Shown: positions 12,905 through 25,204 of the stretch, one piece after another | Layout of the letters: every line of letters begins with the position of its first letter | Position numbering within the stretch: position 1 is the stretch's first letter | Assembly (NCBI RefSeq): GCF_018991925.1 | Contig: NW_024753943.1 | Location: 240,001-304,000 of the forward strand | DNA length: 64,000 nucleotides | Direction of reading: 5' to 3' | Origin: Homarus americanus | Lineage: Eukaryota; Arthropoda; Malacostraca; Decapoda; Nephropidae | Made by a program: the position numbers and the translations under genes | The notes under the pieces: generated by a model | What the model saw: the letters and a program-made list of their open reading frames with translations, nothing else | Databases searched by the model: none | Told to the model about the DNA's origin: nothing

Positions 12905-14984
12905 AAAACACACAGAGACACACACTATACCTACACCGGGACACACTACACCTACTCTACTATACTATACCCGTAAAACACCCAATCGATATTCAATTTC
13001 ACGTCATGTGCGTCCAAGCATACCAGCATGAACCGGCCATCGCTATTGCATCCCCGACCTTAATTCATAGCTCATGGATACTACCTGCGTGCAAAAGACA
13101 CTTGTATCCTCTAGAACACTTCATCAGGACTTCTTGGACGACCCTACCCCTTCCTGTGGGGGATACTTCCGGGTGTTTTTTGAAGGGGGGATCCTTTCCG
13201 TATGCTGTATGTAAGTTCCGCTGAGTTTGTATAATGGATTTGGATTCGATAAACGATTCGACGCATTGTGCCTTCTGTGCAGGTTGTCATAATTGGGATT
13301 CCATGCAACCGACACTACCTGAAACAAGCAAAAATTACTATAACAGTGAAATTAGTTGTCAATCAAGCAGTCAGTAATCAAGCAAACAGATTAATAATAT
13401 ACTTTGATAGCTGCTCCATCGTTTATACGTGGTTCTAGCTTTATATCTTAATTAGTATGGAAAATATTAAAGAATCAAATCACTACACCTACACCCACAC
13501 CCATTACACCTAATACACTAATAAACTTTCACTCATAACCTAGATACACTACAATAAAGACACACACATATACAGTACGCATACACCCATAACTCAGACA
13601 CACTTACACCCATAACCCTGACACACTACACCTAACACACGCTCATCACAGCCAGTCACCAAGACACATACACACAGTCGCCATGATGGAGTACAGGCGA
13701 GGCACATTAGCGTGTTGACATGTCACTGACTAAACACCTGAGGCTGTTGACACTCTCAGAGCCGCACACTGGCGTCAACACCTGCTTGTTCTGACCACTT
13801 CAGCTATGGTATTGATCATCAGAAGTGTTGTAAGGTGTGTGTGTGTGTGTTTGTGTGTGGAGGTATAGTGATACTGGTCCTCATCACTATTGTCTATAAG
13901 GGGTTAGGGGTGTATAGAGATGTGAACACGGATCTTATTCCTATATTCAGGTTACACAAGAGTCAGAAAGAACGTCAGTGTGCTGTCTTCTTGCTAAAAG
14001 AGTGTTGCAGAAATTATTAAAAAAAGTTTAATAATAATGGCTCCTGCTTAAGTCACATATATTTACACCACAACATTTATATAAAACCCGACAGAGTGAA
14101 AAAAATACGAGTACAAAAGCTACAAGGGGAGATTAAATAGAGAGGACTGAGATAAACTTGATAAAAATGACTATTCAACAGATCCTAAAATTCTCACTTA
14201 GTAGACGTCAACAATTTATCGTTACAGTAATTGATGGAATACATATATTTAGGGTAAGTGCTTATATACTGGTGTTATCTGGTGAAAATCAACTCATTAA
14301 CAATCAAAAACACAACTAATACTACAAGTTAAACATTACGGATAAACGTAATAATTAGTCATAAATTCCAGGTTACTCAAGGAAGCATGACTATATATGT
14401 ACAGTACATTTGGCATAACAATGACAGGAAACGAATGGGTCAACCTGAACCCAAAGTCGGAAATATTATTGCAAAGTAAAACGAATTTCAATAACTGTAA
14501 ACTCGTCGCGGAAGAAAAACAACAGCAGCCTAACAGTGGACAAAAGAAATCCTCGACTGTATCCCACGGCGTAAGAAAAGATCATTTACCAGATGGATGG
14601 ATGGAATGAGAACGAAGGTTGACACTCAATAGACTAACACAGCTGAAGACAAGATTATTGAAGCCTGAGAAACCGAGATATTATCCTCCATCAAAAGATA
14701 AACACAAGCTGATGATAATGACATATGAAACATGTAGAACCACGAAAGATTTGACTAGAGCACAATACCCGGCACAAAGTATAAAGGGTACTTGCCAACT
14801 CGCCCCGGGGCCAGCGTGGAGAGTTCCAGACCAAACCCTAATATGAATAGCAGAGCCATACACAATAACATTACGTCTTCAATACCTGGAGGCGATCATG
14901 GCCCTGACCAAGATAGCGAATTGGTCAGGTGTATGAGGGTAGAGGTTAAGCTTAATGAGGTGAGGTTATGCTAAGGTGAATGTC
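12905..14984. other. No gene recognised
   Basis: CA-rich remnants of the adjacent minisatellite (to about 13680), then AT-rich DNA. Two adjoining plus-strand frames at 14397-14846 have mixed composition but no recognisable domain. Confidence 0.5.
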
Positions 14985-15057
14985 TTAGGTTAGGTTGTTA
15001 GGTTAGGTTAGGTTAGGTTAGGTTAGGTTAGGTTAGGTTAGGCTAGGTTAGTTAGGG
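14985..15057 (+). repeat. Interstitial telomere-type (TTAGG)n array
   Basis: About ten perfect GGTTA units plus imperfect flanking units. TTAGG is the ancestral arthropod telomere repeat. Here it is internal and short. Confidence 0.95.
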
Positions 15058-15239
15058 TATGGTACAGTTAGATCAGGTTTACTTAGCGAGATTAGATAAC
15101 GCTACGCCAAGTTATAGTGTAGCACAGGGAAATTTAGCGTGGAAAGGCTTATTATTAGACGAAGCTACACTAGGTGACGTGTGGGAACCTCAGCTGTCCC
15201 ATTTCACCCCACCATTCAACCGCCACCTAACGAGGGGTG

Positions 15240-15715
15240 TGTTTATACAAGTACGGAGGTGGAAAGGGGGGAGGAGAAGGGGTGGTTTAAGAAGGAATAA
15301 AGAGGAGAAAGTAGATTTGGGGAGGAGGGAAGGAGCAGGTTTGGAGGAATTAAAAAAGGATTGGGTGAAGGTTTGGAAAGGAAGAAAGGGAAGGGAATAG
15401 CTTCGAGGAGGAAAGAAGAAATAGGTGGAGGGAGGAGATAAGGAGATGGAGGAGAGAGTAAATTTGGGAAGGAAGGAAGGGAGGAATAGCTTTGAGAAGG
15501 AGAAAAGGAGAATGAAATAGCTGGGGAGGGAGGGAGGGAGGGAGGGAGGGAGGGAAGAGGAAGAGGAAGAGGAAGAGGAGGAGGAGGAGGAGAAGGATGC
15601 GGGATGTGAAAGACGAGAAGGAGGAGGAGGAGGAAAAGGAGAATGAGGTGGAAGACGAGGAGGAAGAAAAGGAGAATGAGGCGGAAGACGAGGAGGAGGA
15701 GAAGTGGGGATTAGG
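15240..15715. repeat. Purine (GGA/GAA)-rich tract
   Basis: Nearly pure purines on the plus strand, with (GGGA)n at 15525-15555 and GAGGAAGAGG modules. Proline/serine-rich minus-strand open frames here are artefacts of composition. Confidence 0.95.
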
Positions 15716-15834
15716 TTCGAGGAGGAGAGGGAGAGGAGAACAGTTGATCCAGTAAGCATGCCAGAGCTTTACCACAAAGGCTAAGATAACATTTAGCTTT
15801 GAACCAAATGTACAACTGTGTCATGCCTGCCTGT

Positions 15835-15985
15835 GATACAAAGTGTACCTGTGGGTGTAAATGATAGCTGCGGTGTAAAGTGTAGCTGTGGTGTAAAGTG
15901 TACCTGTGGGTGTAAATAATAGCTGTGGTGTAAAATGTAACTGTGGTGTAAAGTGTACCTGTGGTGTAAAGTGTACCTGTGATAT
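15835..15985. repeat. Short tandem repeat, GTGTAAAGTGTACCTGTG units
   Basis: Roughly 17-24-bp units with GGTGTAAAGTGTACCTGTGG, 6-7 imperfect copies. Confidence 0.85.
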
Positions 15986-15989
15986 TTAT

Positions 15990-18900
15990 GTCGTTCCTTA
16001 AGTGAACCAGTTACAGACAAGCTCAAGCCATCAGCCAAGACAAAAAACGACGAGTATGATTTTGGGAGGAATTCGCCACAAGCAGCAGTCAGGATGTCAG
16101 ATTTAACAGGGCTGACTAGCGGAGTTGTGCTGACGACCCACTGATGCCGCGTCATTCCTTTTGCCTGACGTTGCACTCCTGATGGTGGTCACATGCCATA
16201 CGGTGCCCCGGACCTAATCCTGTTGAAAGTTTGAGAGCGTGTTAGTCATAGCCATAATACTTTTATCTTGAGGGTGAGATATTATCAGGTGTTGTTGGTA
16301 GCCTGGTTGATCATGGCTATCGGGTAACGAATATCAGGGTGCTAAATTATCAACGTCGCATCACAACCTGCAACGGAAGACGACCCTAATGCAAAACAAA
16401 TATAAGATTACTTAGCATTGATTGCAACTCGTTCAATATGGTTTAGGAAATTTTGCAAGTAACTTTTTTCAAAACTATTTTGCCCTAGAGAGCCTGTGGA
16501 CCTGGACCTGGTGGTGAATGAACCTGACTGCGGGTTACTGAACGTGTACTGACAGAGTGGGTCACTGTCCTCCAGGGGCAAGCAAGTCCTGCTTATCACA
16601 AGGCGGGTTAACACACCATGACGAGTGTGAATGTTAATTGGTCGACTTATTATTCTCATCATTAATATCTAATTAACAGAGAATCTCTCTTTGGTGTAGG
16701 TTATCTAAGAAATTAACATATTTTTATTTCGTCTTAAATAAATGCATATGTCGTGAGATGAGAACGTCCAATAACTTTATTTTAATGAAAGTATATCAAC
16801 GGCCATCATTTACCGGTCTATTATTTTTATATAAATTATCTGATTCTATACAAGTACCTAAATCTTTATTTGGTAATTATCATTCTTACTCCATTGCCAT
16901 TTATGCTACGGTAGAAGGAAATCACCATGAATCAAGTAACCCAGAAACAAGTAAAACAGTAGAACTATATCTTCGAAAACTTTATCCAGTAAACATCACA
17001 CAAAATCCCTGTAAATAAAACTAGACTCAGAGGACATGTTCTTGTTGACAAGATAACCCACAAACACAAAATCAGACGAGACCAGAAGGTGTGATAAGAT
17101 CTGACTGTGACCAGGGGCATTATCCAGGCTTAATGACGAGGCTACGAGGAGGACTGACACTTCATTCGCCCCCAGATCCCGTCTAGAACTTTCGTTGTAT
17201 CTACTGTACAATTCTTTATCAAACTTTGATCTATTTCAAGATATTTGTTATCCAAGGAATGTGTGTTTGGTAGTTTGTACTTTAGCGGTGTAGATCTGGG
17301 GTGTGTGTGAGCATGACAGTTAAGTCTGTCTGTATTCAAACTGTCCATCCAGCAGTTAGCCGAGAAAACACACTTTGGCAGGTCTGGTGACGGGAGCCAC
17401 ACACACGGGTTTCTTTTTTAATGTCTTTGGTAGCCGAGTTATGTGTGAATGTGTAACAGTAACTAACACCAAACTGCGCCCTAATACCTTGAGAATATTA
17501 ATGAATTATTCCTTTAAATCAGTAAAACAAACAATCAACGAAGGTAATTTTAGAAAACAAACATCAAATATCAGTTTATAGTGTTTCATCGACCTTTAGT
17601 CTACATTTGCTAGGTAATAACATTTTCACCCAAAAAATATCTTCCCAGTATTTCATCTTTTATAAATCTGAAAATAAGAACTTTATTCAATCACTGAGTT
17701 ACATCATTTGTTGATTAACATAAAAAAACAGTACGAATTTTAATTAGTTCACTTGTACGACAGGCTATACTGTACTATACGACAAGTTGACCTGCTGTAT
17801 TATGGTATATAGTAATTATGTTCAAAGTATTTTATTAATAGATGTATAATCTTACTATATTTCGTATTTGTAATATTTCACATTTGTAGTAACTTAAACG
17901 TTTTTCACCTAATTTAGAGAATCTTACATCGACTTCAACGACAACATTTGACTACAGGAGTGGTCGGCGGCACACATCGGGCTAGGAAAACCGAAGATTT
18001 ATCAGCAGTGTGTGCAGTAACTCCCAAATGAGAAAAATTCATCTCCTTTAAATTTTATTTGCTGATGAATAATGTATGTATCCACCTAGAATACTACGCG
18101 CTCAAAAGCCTTAGTTGTTAAGGGGGAGCAATACATTATAAAATCAACAACTCACAGGATGGTGCCAGGAAACTGTATCACGGTATGTTTACGCATGACT
18201 GACACAATTTGTTGGTGTTATTTATAATGAACTTTTATAGTGTGAACTGTGTGATTATCTCTTATCTAACAATACTCGTTTTCAATACAATACCGTATAC
18301 ATTGTCCACACATATACGTGTTTCAGCACAATCAGAAGTATCAGAAATTTTCGCACATAAATATAGCTGAACATTGATAATCTAATCGACTGTTTACTTT
18401 AAAATACGGAAAAAGTGAAGAGCTTTCTCGTCACTTGGCAACAGAAACCCAAAACCAACAGGTCTTGGTAACCTCAGTCAACAGAGCCTACCTACCTACC
18501 CACCCCAAGGAAAGTCGAGTCCTATTGTTGCGAGTCAAGTGTCAGTGACGAGGAGCAGCCCAGCTCACCCTCCCCAGACGTGAAGTGGTCAAATGAGCTT
18601 CTTTATGATGGGTCTCTTCCTCATTAAGTCTGCCACTCTTGACTCTATAAAGGGGCCTTAACTAACCTCGTGAATAGGTGCCACTGGAGCAACAAACGCC
18701 TCCCTCATACCCTGGGCGACCCTCCCTTGAAGGCACGTCAAGTTGCTCATCATGCAGTGACTCACCGTAAAATATCGCCAGCAGCCTGCGTCGTTATCCT
18801 CTTAATGTTGATCAAAACAAGCAGTTGTGAGTTGAACAAACATCTAATTAATCAGTTACATAACCACAGCCTCAGAGTGATCTTGCAACCAGGTGTTGGC

Positions 18901-20050
18901 CAGTGTGTGATGGTGGCATTGACGCTACACCTACTTAAAGAAGGCCACCTAGGATTCCCCTCCTCCTCCCCTCCCCCCCCCACCCACCCTGACAGGCTCA
19001 CTCCTCCAGGCAGCCAAAGTAAACAAGCACTCATGCATTGCGCCCCCCCCCCTCCAGGAGACAAGACATATCTTTAAAATTTTCCCGCATAATACTCATT
19101 GTATCAACAGCTTTGTGGTACAACACCTCAATGAGCTGATATTTTTTCCTTATGAAGAAACTTATTTAGGTTCTGTCAGTGGATAACGTCGGCAGGGTGT
19201 AGAAATTATCATGTTTAACATACACATGTGGCACACAACTTTCCACTTGTCTCACATGATACAAGGAATTATTGCCCTCTTTCTTTACCCAGCACTCTTT
19301 TTCTTTCTTGCTCTTGTAATCTACATAAGCTTTAATTTTTATCGTAAAAAAATCCAAAACTTAATATTTTTATAATATAAGACGAAGAAATTAAACAAAA
19401 ATACAGTAGGTAGTTTTCATCTCATAGAAACATAACTGAACAACAAACAGCTGACTCGGTGGTTAAAAAGACGTAATTAATAGCAAACGACTTCACATCC
19501 TTGTTACTTACGGTTAGCTGAGAATGGATGGACTGTGCAAACAAACGACAAATTCTACATTATGTTCGCCTTATACGGGAGACTTGGTTAGTCGTACTTA
19601 ATGGAACGTCAGAGGCTTAATGTGTTTCAATTTACTGCGGTAATAAAAATATGCTAACAAGACGCGGCATTGTTGTCTATATCAACTATAAATTGTACAT
19701 CTGCTGGGGTCAACTCTTACTCCATCAACACGTAACATAAATAGGGTGGCGCAGAAGTCATTTTACCGGGTGTTAATTATTAAGCACATTCTTATTAGAG
19801 CGACTTTATGCTCCACCCTGTATATTTTCCAGCCTCGTCATCACGTACGGCTACTGTGGCGTAAACAAGCGAGGGATCCAGGTCTGGTGATTCAGTTCTC
19901 CGACCATTATGAAGATTGTTGCCTTACTCTATACCCAGGATTTCCACCGTCTTTCCTTTTAAACACTTATTTCGAGATTGCCACAGCTTTCGTAAGTGAT
20001 GACTTCACTTCGTTTGTGGTACAAGTGTTACAGTACGGTTAGGTTTGTTA
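15990..20050. other. No confident gene
   Basis: Mostly AT-rich. A minus-strand frame ending near 16408 contains CQYTFSNPQSGSFTT, which faintly recalls the start of a CUB domain but lacks the rest. A frame at 15990-16176 (QWVVSTTPLVSPVKSDILTA) is unassigned. Neither has a supporting neighbour exon. Confidence 0.4.
19742..19822. mobile_element. Short MITE with GGGTGGCGC-type termini, second copy
   Basis: Begins TAGGGTGGCGCAGAAGTC and ends GCTCCACCCTGTA. TA at both edges and imperfect inverted termini like those of 10304-10392. Confidence 0.6.
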
Positions 20051-20141
20051 TTCTACACCCTGGCTGAGGTTTTGAGACTTTGTGACGTCGCCGTAAAGCA
20101 TTATACTGGAGCGAAGGAGAGGGTGAGGTCGAGGAGGGGTC

Positions 20142-20210
20142 ATGGCAGCGTGCAGGGCGGGCGGCGCGGCAGGGAGCAAAGGGGTCGACCTGCTGTTCAT
20201 GACATACAAG
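20142..20210 (+). CDS. Candidate first coding exon of an unidentified gene
   Basis: A CpG-rich block in an otherwise AT-rich region contains ATGGCAGCG (G at +4), 23 codons and a donor GTAAAA at 20211. The peptide starts MAACRAGGAAGSKG and ends VDLLFMTYK, in phase 0. About 65 bp upstream is GTGACGTCGCC, a CRE-like site, and the preceding 100 bp are GC-richer than the surroundings, as in a promoter. I do not recognise the protein and found no following exon. It may be a chance ORF in a small GC-rich island. Confidence 0.3.
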
Positions 20211-20557
20211 GTAAAAAAAAAAAAAAAAACTTCTCTTGTTGCTTTGCTTTCATTGCACTCACAGATTACCACCAAGTGTCTGCTGAGGTTACAAGTGTGA
20301 ACATTTAAAAAGCAATGATGGCGTATTCTGATGAATTATACGTTGCTGCAACTTTGGCAAAGAACAGGGGCACTGCATTTCTCCCTCTCACTCTTTCTTT
20401 ATCCATCCGCCCATGTATGTATGTATGTCCAATTATATCTCCGCGAAATATCTGAATTGAGAGGGAGAAAGATACCTCACATCTCTGTGCCCTTACATTT
20501 AAAAAACATTTTTCACGATTCATAACAAAGAAAGTATTGCCGAAATATATCTTCTGG

Positions 20558-20760
20558 ATGTAAAAGGCTTACTCTTATCATTCGCCACCATGTTCAACGC
20601 GGTCCTGGATGTAAAAGGCTGACTTAAATTATTCGCCACCATGTTCAACGCGGTCCTGGATGTAAAAGGCTGACTTAAATTATTCGCCACCATGTTCAAC
20701 GCGGTCCTGGATGTAAAAGGCTGACTTAAATTATTCGCCACCATGTTCAACGCGGTTCTG
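20558..20760 (+). repeat. 51-bp tandem repeat with ATG in strong context
   Basis: Four units of 51 bp. Each contains CGCCACCATGTTCAACGCGG and a TGA ten codons later on the plus strand. The period is 17 codons, so the minus strand is also open throughout. Copies are near-identical apart from the edges. Confidence 0.95.
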
Positions 20761-21035
20761 GTTGGTATTTGAACTGATCATAGCGGTAAGTGAAACTCTT
20801 AGAATAAATAGCATTAGAGGATGTCGTATATTGTTAATAATTATGAGAGATAATATTATTCCGTACCCAATGCAACTAAGAGACCAAGTTTTAGAGACGT
20901 TCCGCTGAAACATAAGAGATGTTCCACTGAGATATACAATATTAGGGACATGTTCAACAAAGAGATAAATTAGATACGTTCCATTGAGATACAAAATTAA
21001 ATTCACGTTCCATTGATAAATAAATTAAGAGATAT

Positions 21036-21041
21036 GTCTCA

Positions 21042-21130
<89 letters not shown>
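21036..21130. repeat. (AT)n microsatellite, about 95 bp
   Basis: Uninterrupted TA dinucleotides. Confidence 0.98.
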
Positions 21131-21132
<2 letters not shown>

Positions 21133-21420
21133 CAAGAGAGATGTTCCACTGAGATACAACTAGCGGTGCATAAGCTGATACATCAGCCATGTCAATATTG
21201 TTATTATTATCGACTCTGTATCTGTATTTTTCTGGCTAAATAAACTGTTTAAATATCAATATCAATAACAAGAGACAAAGATTGACATACTGTTCTAGTC
21301 AATCAGAGAATCAAAATCTTACATACGAGCCAAACATAGGTACAAAAGCTCACCGATCAGCCAGAGGCGCAAAAGCTTACAATCCAGCCAAATAAAGTTG
21401 TTGGGTTATGAACACGTACA

Positions 21421-21510
21421 ATCAGAGGGCCATGAAGACATACAGTCGAGGGCCATCAAGACATACAGTCAGAGGGCCATGAAGACATACAGTCAGAGGG
21501 CCATGAAGAC
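21421..21510. repeat. 24-bp minisatellite, about 4 copies
   Basis: GAGGGCCATGAAGACATACA followed by GTCA, nearly perfect. The first unit has CATCAAG instead of CATGAAG. Confidence 0.92.
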
Positions 21511-21750
21511 ATACAGGTGTTCATGATGCATACAATAAAAAATGCGTAACCCATATTATCCAGTTCAAAGGTGAGGATGGACTTACCGTATAGAGGGGTC
21601 ATGAAAACTTGGGTAATAGGCCAGGAACACGTAAATACTAACAAAAGTGGCTATAAAGATCACCATTAATTCGGTTTAAACGCAGTTACACTATTTTATG
21701 CGCTATAAATCGGCCGCCACTCACGAATTCGGAACCCATTGTTATGAAGA

Positions 21751-22713
21751 GAAGAGCCGCCATGCTGTGACGTCATGGTGCAGTTGACAACATTAAATGT
21801 ACCCACAAATTAATAACTTAGTTTATGATTAAATAAACAAATACTTATTACGCATGTTAAAAAAATAAAAGCCACATTTTCACCGATAAATAATAAAATT
21901 TTGCTAAGGTTAAGTTTATACCAAAGTTCACGTAAAGGTGAAACTTAACTTTAAATGAAAAGGTTTCTTGCAAAGGCGAAGGGGGAGATATACAAGTCGA
22001 TTGCAATCCATCAAGCACTGCAAGCAACGCTATATTTTCTTTTACATACAATACCAGTTTGCTGAAAGTTAAATTGAAAATGAATACCAAATGAAACATC
22101 TTCCTTCAACGACGCACAACAATACACATTAGTTGGGTTAACGGTATAATTACTTGGGTGATATATTCGTTAACCTGCGCTATAATAGTTCAAATTGATT
22201 CTCCTTGATCATTGTCATTCTCGATCTTGAGGTTCTACACTTGGATGGTATAGAGATGAAAGCGTCCTGAATTTAGTACATTAACCTGCTTGTGAACGAA
22301 CGAAAAAACTGGCTTTATCAACGATCAGACAGCAAATATTGAAGAGGTCGTCAGGCGATTCATAAATAATAAAGTTCTTTACCTCCTAATACATCAACAC
22401 TTCTTGAGTTTCTTCACAATATTAATAATTTCTAATCTAGAATTTCATGATTTTCATCAAAAAATAAAACAATTTCACACTGCTATTTTTTTTATTTAAA
22501 AAATATGTTCCTTTCATCACAATTCTAAACTTATTATCTATATCAATACAATTTTTTAATGATAAAGTATATTTGTGTAATTGTTTTAGATATTTGTGAT
22601 AAATTTGGTTACTACAATTAATTCATCAAATATGTAAAGAAAAATAAACGAAGAAAACAACACCACCAAGTGCTCTTCATCATGTGACGTCACAACATGG
22701 CAGACCAATAATT
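21751..22713. other. AT-rich segment bounded by inverted CRE-palindrome motifs
   Basis: The left edge carries GCCGCCATGCTGTGACGTCA. The right edge, read on the other strand, carries CTGCCATGTTGTGACGTCAC. The 900 bp between them is AT-rich with no open frame. It could be a degraded transposon with imperfect terminal repeats, or two independent ATF/CREB-like sites. Confidence 0.3.
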
Positions 22714-23051
22714 ATACCTTCACTTTCCACTCATAAGCTAGATTATTAAAACCTATACTGTGTAGTGATTAAATAAATGTTTTTGTGCATTACTTTTTCA
22801 TATGTGATAAAAATGTGGCAAATTAAAAACCTGTCTATTTCTTAACAAGACAACAGGTAAACATGTAAATCGAACTCTATTAACATCATATTCCAACTGA
22901 CATTTTATCGCCATGACCTCATATTTTAACATGATGGACCAGTATATCTACCTACTGGTCCAATATTATAACATCATAGTCCAGTACAATAGCGTTGTGC
23001 TAAATTAATTTATTATCACATAAACTTAAAACCATCCTTTAAGTGGAGTTA

Positions 23052-23175
23052 AAAGTGTCATGATTTAGGCAGGACACAGAAAGAGGAGGAGGAACTAACT
23101 GCTGGCAGGACGCAGCGGTCCCCTCCATAAACGCTAACAATACGACACTAATTGTGAACCTCACGCTGAGAGCAA
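23052..23175 (+). CDS. Weak candidate internal exon
   Basis: An open frame runs from just after a stop at about 23062 through NCWQDAAVPSINANN and TTLIVNLTLRATCIME, and could splice at GTGTGTAC near 23188. The amphipathic V-x-L-x-L pattern after Asn-rich residues recalls the start of extracellular domains of Cys-loop receptors. No partner exon or diagnostic motif was seen, so this is only a composition-based suspicion. Boundaries are approximate. Confidence 0.12.
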
Positions 23176-24512
23176 CATGTATTATGGAGGTGTGTACACA
23201 GTGCCTTCAGGACCCCGAGCCCTTCTTCAGCATGATGACGAGGACCCCTAAAACCCACCTCCATTCCATTATTCCATCTATGTTAACTCTCGCGACTGTG
23301 TTTCTATATCATACATGCGAGGTTACACATATACAGTAATGGTGATTCACAAAGGCATCACAATTGTCAAGTGGTAAAGGAGGGGGCTGGAGAGAGGGCA
23401 AATGACTGAATAATTGAGGTGAACTTGATAAATGTTGTCCATCATGGCTGGTTTAGAATGGTGACCTGACTAATGTGCTGTGTGTGTCTGTTTCTCCCCC
23501 TCTCTCCTCTCTCACTCTGCCGGGTCCACTACTCATAACTTGTTCACAATTATCAAATCAGCAGACGTATCTATTGTGATAATGATTGCAAAAATGCATT
23601 ATTCAATTTACATCACCGGCAGATAAACCATAAACTCAACATGAAAGTACAAGATACCTGATTGGTTGTCTTGACTCCATGAATATTGAACTTGAGGCCA
23701 ATGATCGCAGGAACGCATATTTGGAAACCATCATTTTTCTCGTCACCAGGTCCGAGTGTCTCCTAATACTGAGAATGTCTCCAACTCCATATATATTCAC
23801 ATTTTAAAACACTCTATATTTAGTGCAACCTAACGGAGAAAGGTGGCCCAGTGATTGATGTCGTGCAATTTTTATTCATACAAAATACAAGTTTGATGTG
23901 TGAGATAGAGAAGAGATTTGGTTAGTATTAGATTTATTCATGTGAGGTGTTGTTGTGGTGAGAGTGCAGCAGTACCACACGGACACACAGCGGCAGTTAG
24001 ACCAGTGCTGGCCAGGCTATACTCGTGCTCGTCCACTAAACAGGTGACAGGGGAGGTGAAAATCCAGAATGGAAGACGACAAAAGAGATAAAGCGATTAG
24101 ACAAAGGGGAAAAAATCGGGAGGATGAAGAATGTGGCACTAAGAGAGAGAGAGAGAGAGAGCTGTTTAACTTTCAACGTCATAAACAAGTCGGGTCTAAT
24201 ATCCTGAGAACTTACAAGTGCTAGAATTCAATCACTGACAGGCGAGGCCTCCTTCACGAGTCAATACCGTCTGTTGTGTTTTCATTTGTGTTCGTACGAG
24301 CCTTATGTCACAGCGGTGCAACACTGACTCTTACACGGTGGAGGAAGGAGTGACATCAGTATAGAAGTGACTAAAGCAGGAGAAAGGTCGGAGATATGAT
24401 AGATACACAAACAAACTGTTTAGTTAATCTGGAGAGGATATATCGTGGCTGTATTTGGTGTGGTGTGTCCGAGAGAAAGAGAGAGAGCTGGCTTTAGATA
24501 AGAGCCCAGCAC

Positions 24513-24788
24513 TTATGTATGAGGCAGCCACCAAGGCAGAAGCCACTTGTCGTACCACCACCAGTAAGGGAGCGCCTTGATGCCCTGACTCACCCGGGTA
24601 GTGGAGTGCGAGGCGAGAGAGTGGAGAGATAGGCTCAGGTGTCTGACGTACAGGTGATCAATGGGTGACACGCCAGGCGACTTTACAGGGCATTTTTCAC
24701 CCTGATTCAAGTTTCTGAGAGCATTACCGAGAAACATCACCACAAGTACAAGTGTAAGTACACGAGGCACAGGTAGAGAGATGTCCAT
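24513..24788 (-). CDS. Hypothetical small secreted-type ORF, 91 aa
   Basis: ATG at 24788 opens a 91-codon frame ending TAA at 24513. The first 23 residues (MDISLPVPRVLTLVLVVMF then LGNA) look like a signal peptide with a plausible cleavage site. The remainder contains one Cys and a Trp-rich C-terminus. A strong splice donor, GGTGAGTCAG, lies inside the frame after STTR, so this could be a signal-peptide exon rather than a complete gene. I recognise no family, and an ORF of this length can arise by chance. Confidence 0.2.
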   Translation of the reverse strand: MDISLPVPRVLTLVLVVMFLGNALRNLNQGEKCPVKSPGVSPIDHLYVRHLSLSLHSLASHSTTRVSQGIKALPYWWWYDKWLLPWWLPHT

Positions 24789-25204
24789 ATGGTGATAAAC
24801 CCATAATGGTGGCACCAGAACCTAGATAACACCGAGGTGTACCTTAAATTGAGGAATAATGCGACTGACTACAATGTTTACTGTGTGTGTGTGTACTCTT
24901 CAAGTCAGAGTACCAGCTGTGTCGTTTGTGTGTCGCAGCTGTCCATGTCACCTCCCTTTCTCCTCCTTTAGTCCCATAATCCCTGCTTTCTAATAAGAGA
25001 AAGAACGAACAAAAGTAGAAGTTATAAGAGAAAACAAATAAAATATAAAAGAAAGAGGAAACGGAAGAAACGGGAAGAATGTCATCAAAGAAAACGTAAA
25101 GACGCCAGACACAATTAACGGGTAACTCAAGGAATGTATTTATGGGCGATGTAGTGCACTGCCTGGAGCCAGGGGTACACAATGGCCATGATGGTAGTTC
25201 ATGC

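Larger units (their letters stand above)
22714..25200. other. No confident gene
   Basis: AT-rich with (GA)n at 24140-24161. Two weak exon candidates inside (23052-23175 and 24513-24788) are listed separately. Confidence 0.5.

Noticed and set aside
15190..15775. 189- and 141-codon Pro/Ser-rich minus-strand frames
   Set aside because: Produced by the GGA/GGGA purine tract, with no domain or codon structure.
16408..16662. CUB-domain exon
   Set aside because: Only CQYTFSNPQSGSFTT is suggestive. The following residues do not continue the domain and no clean splice sites frame it.
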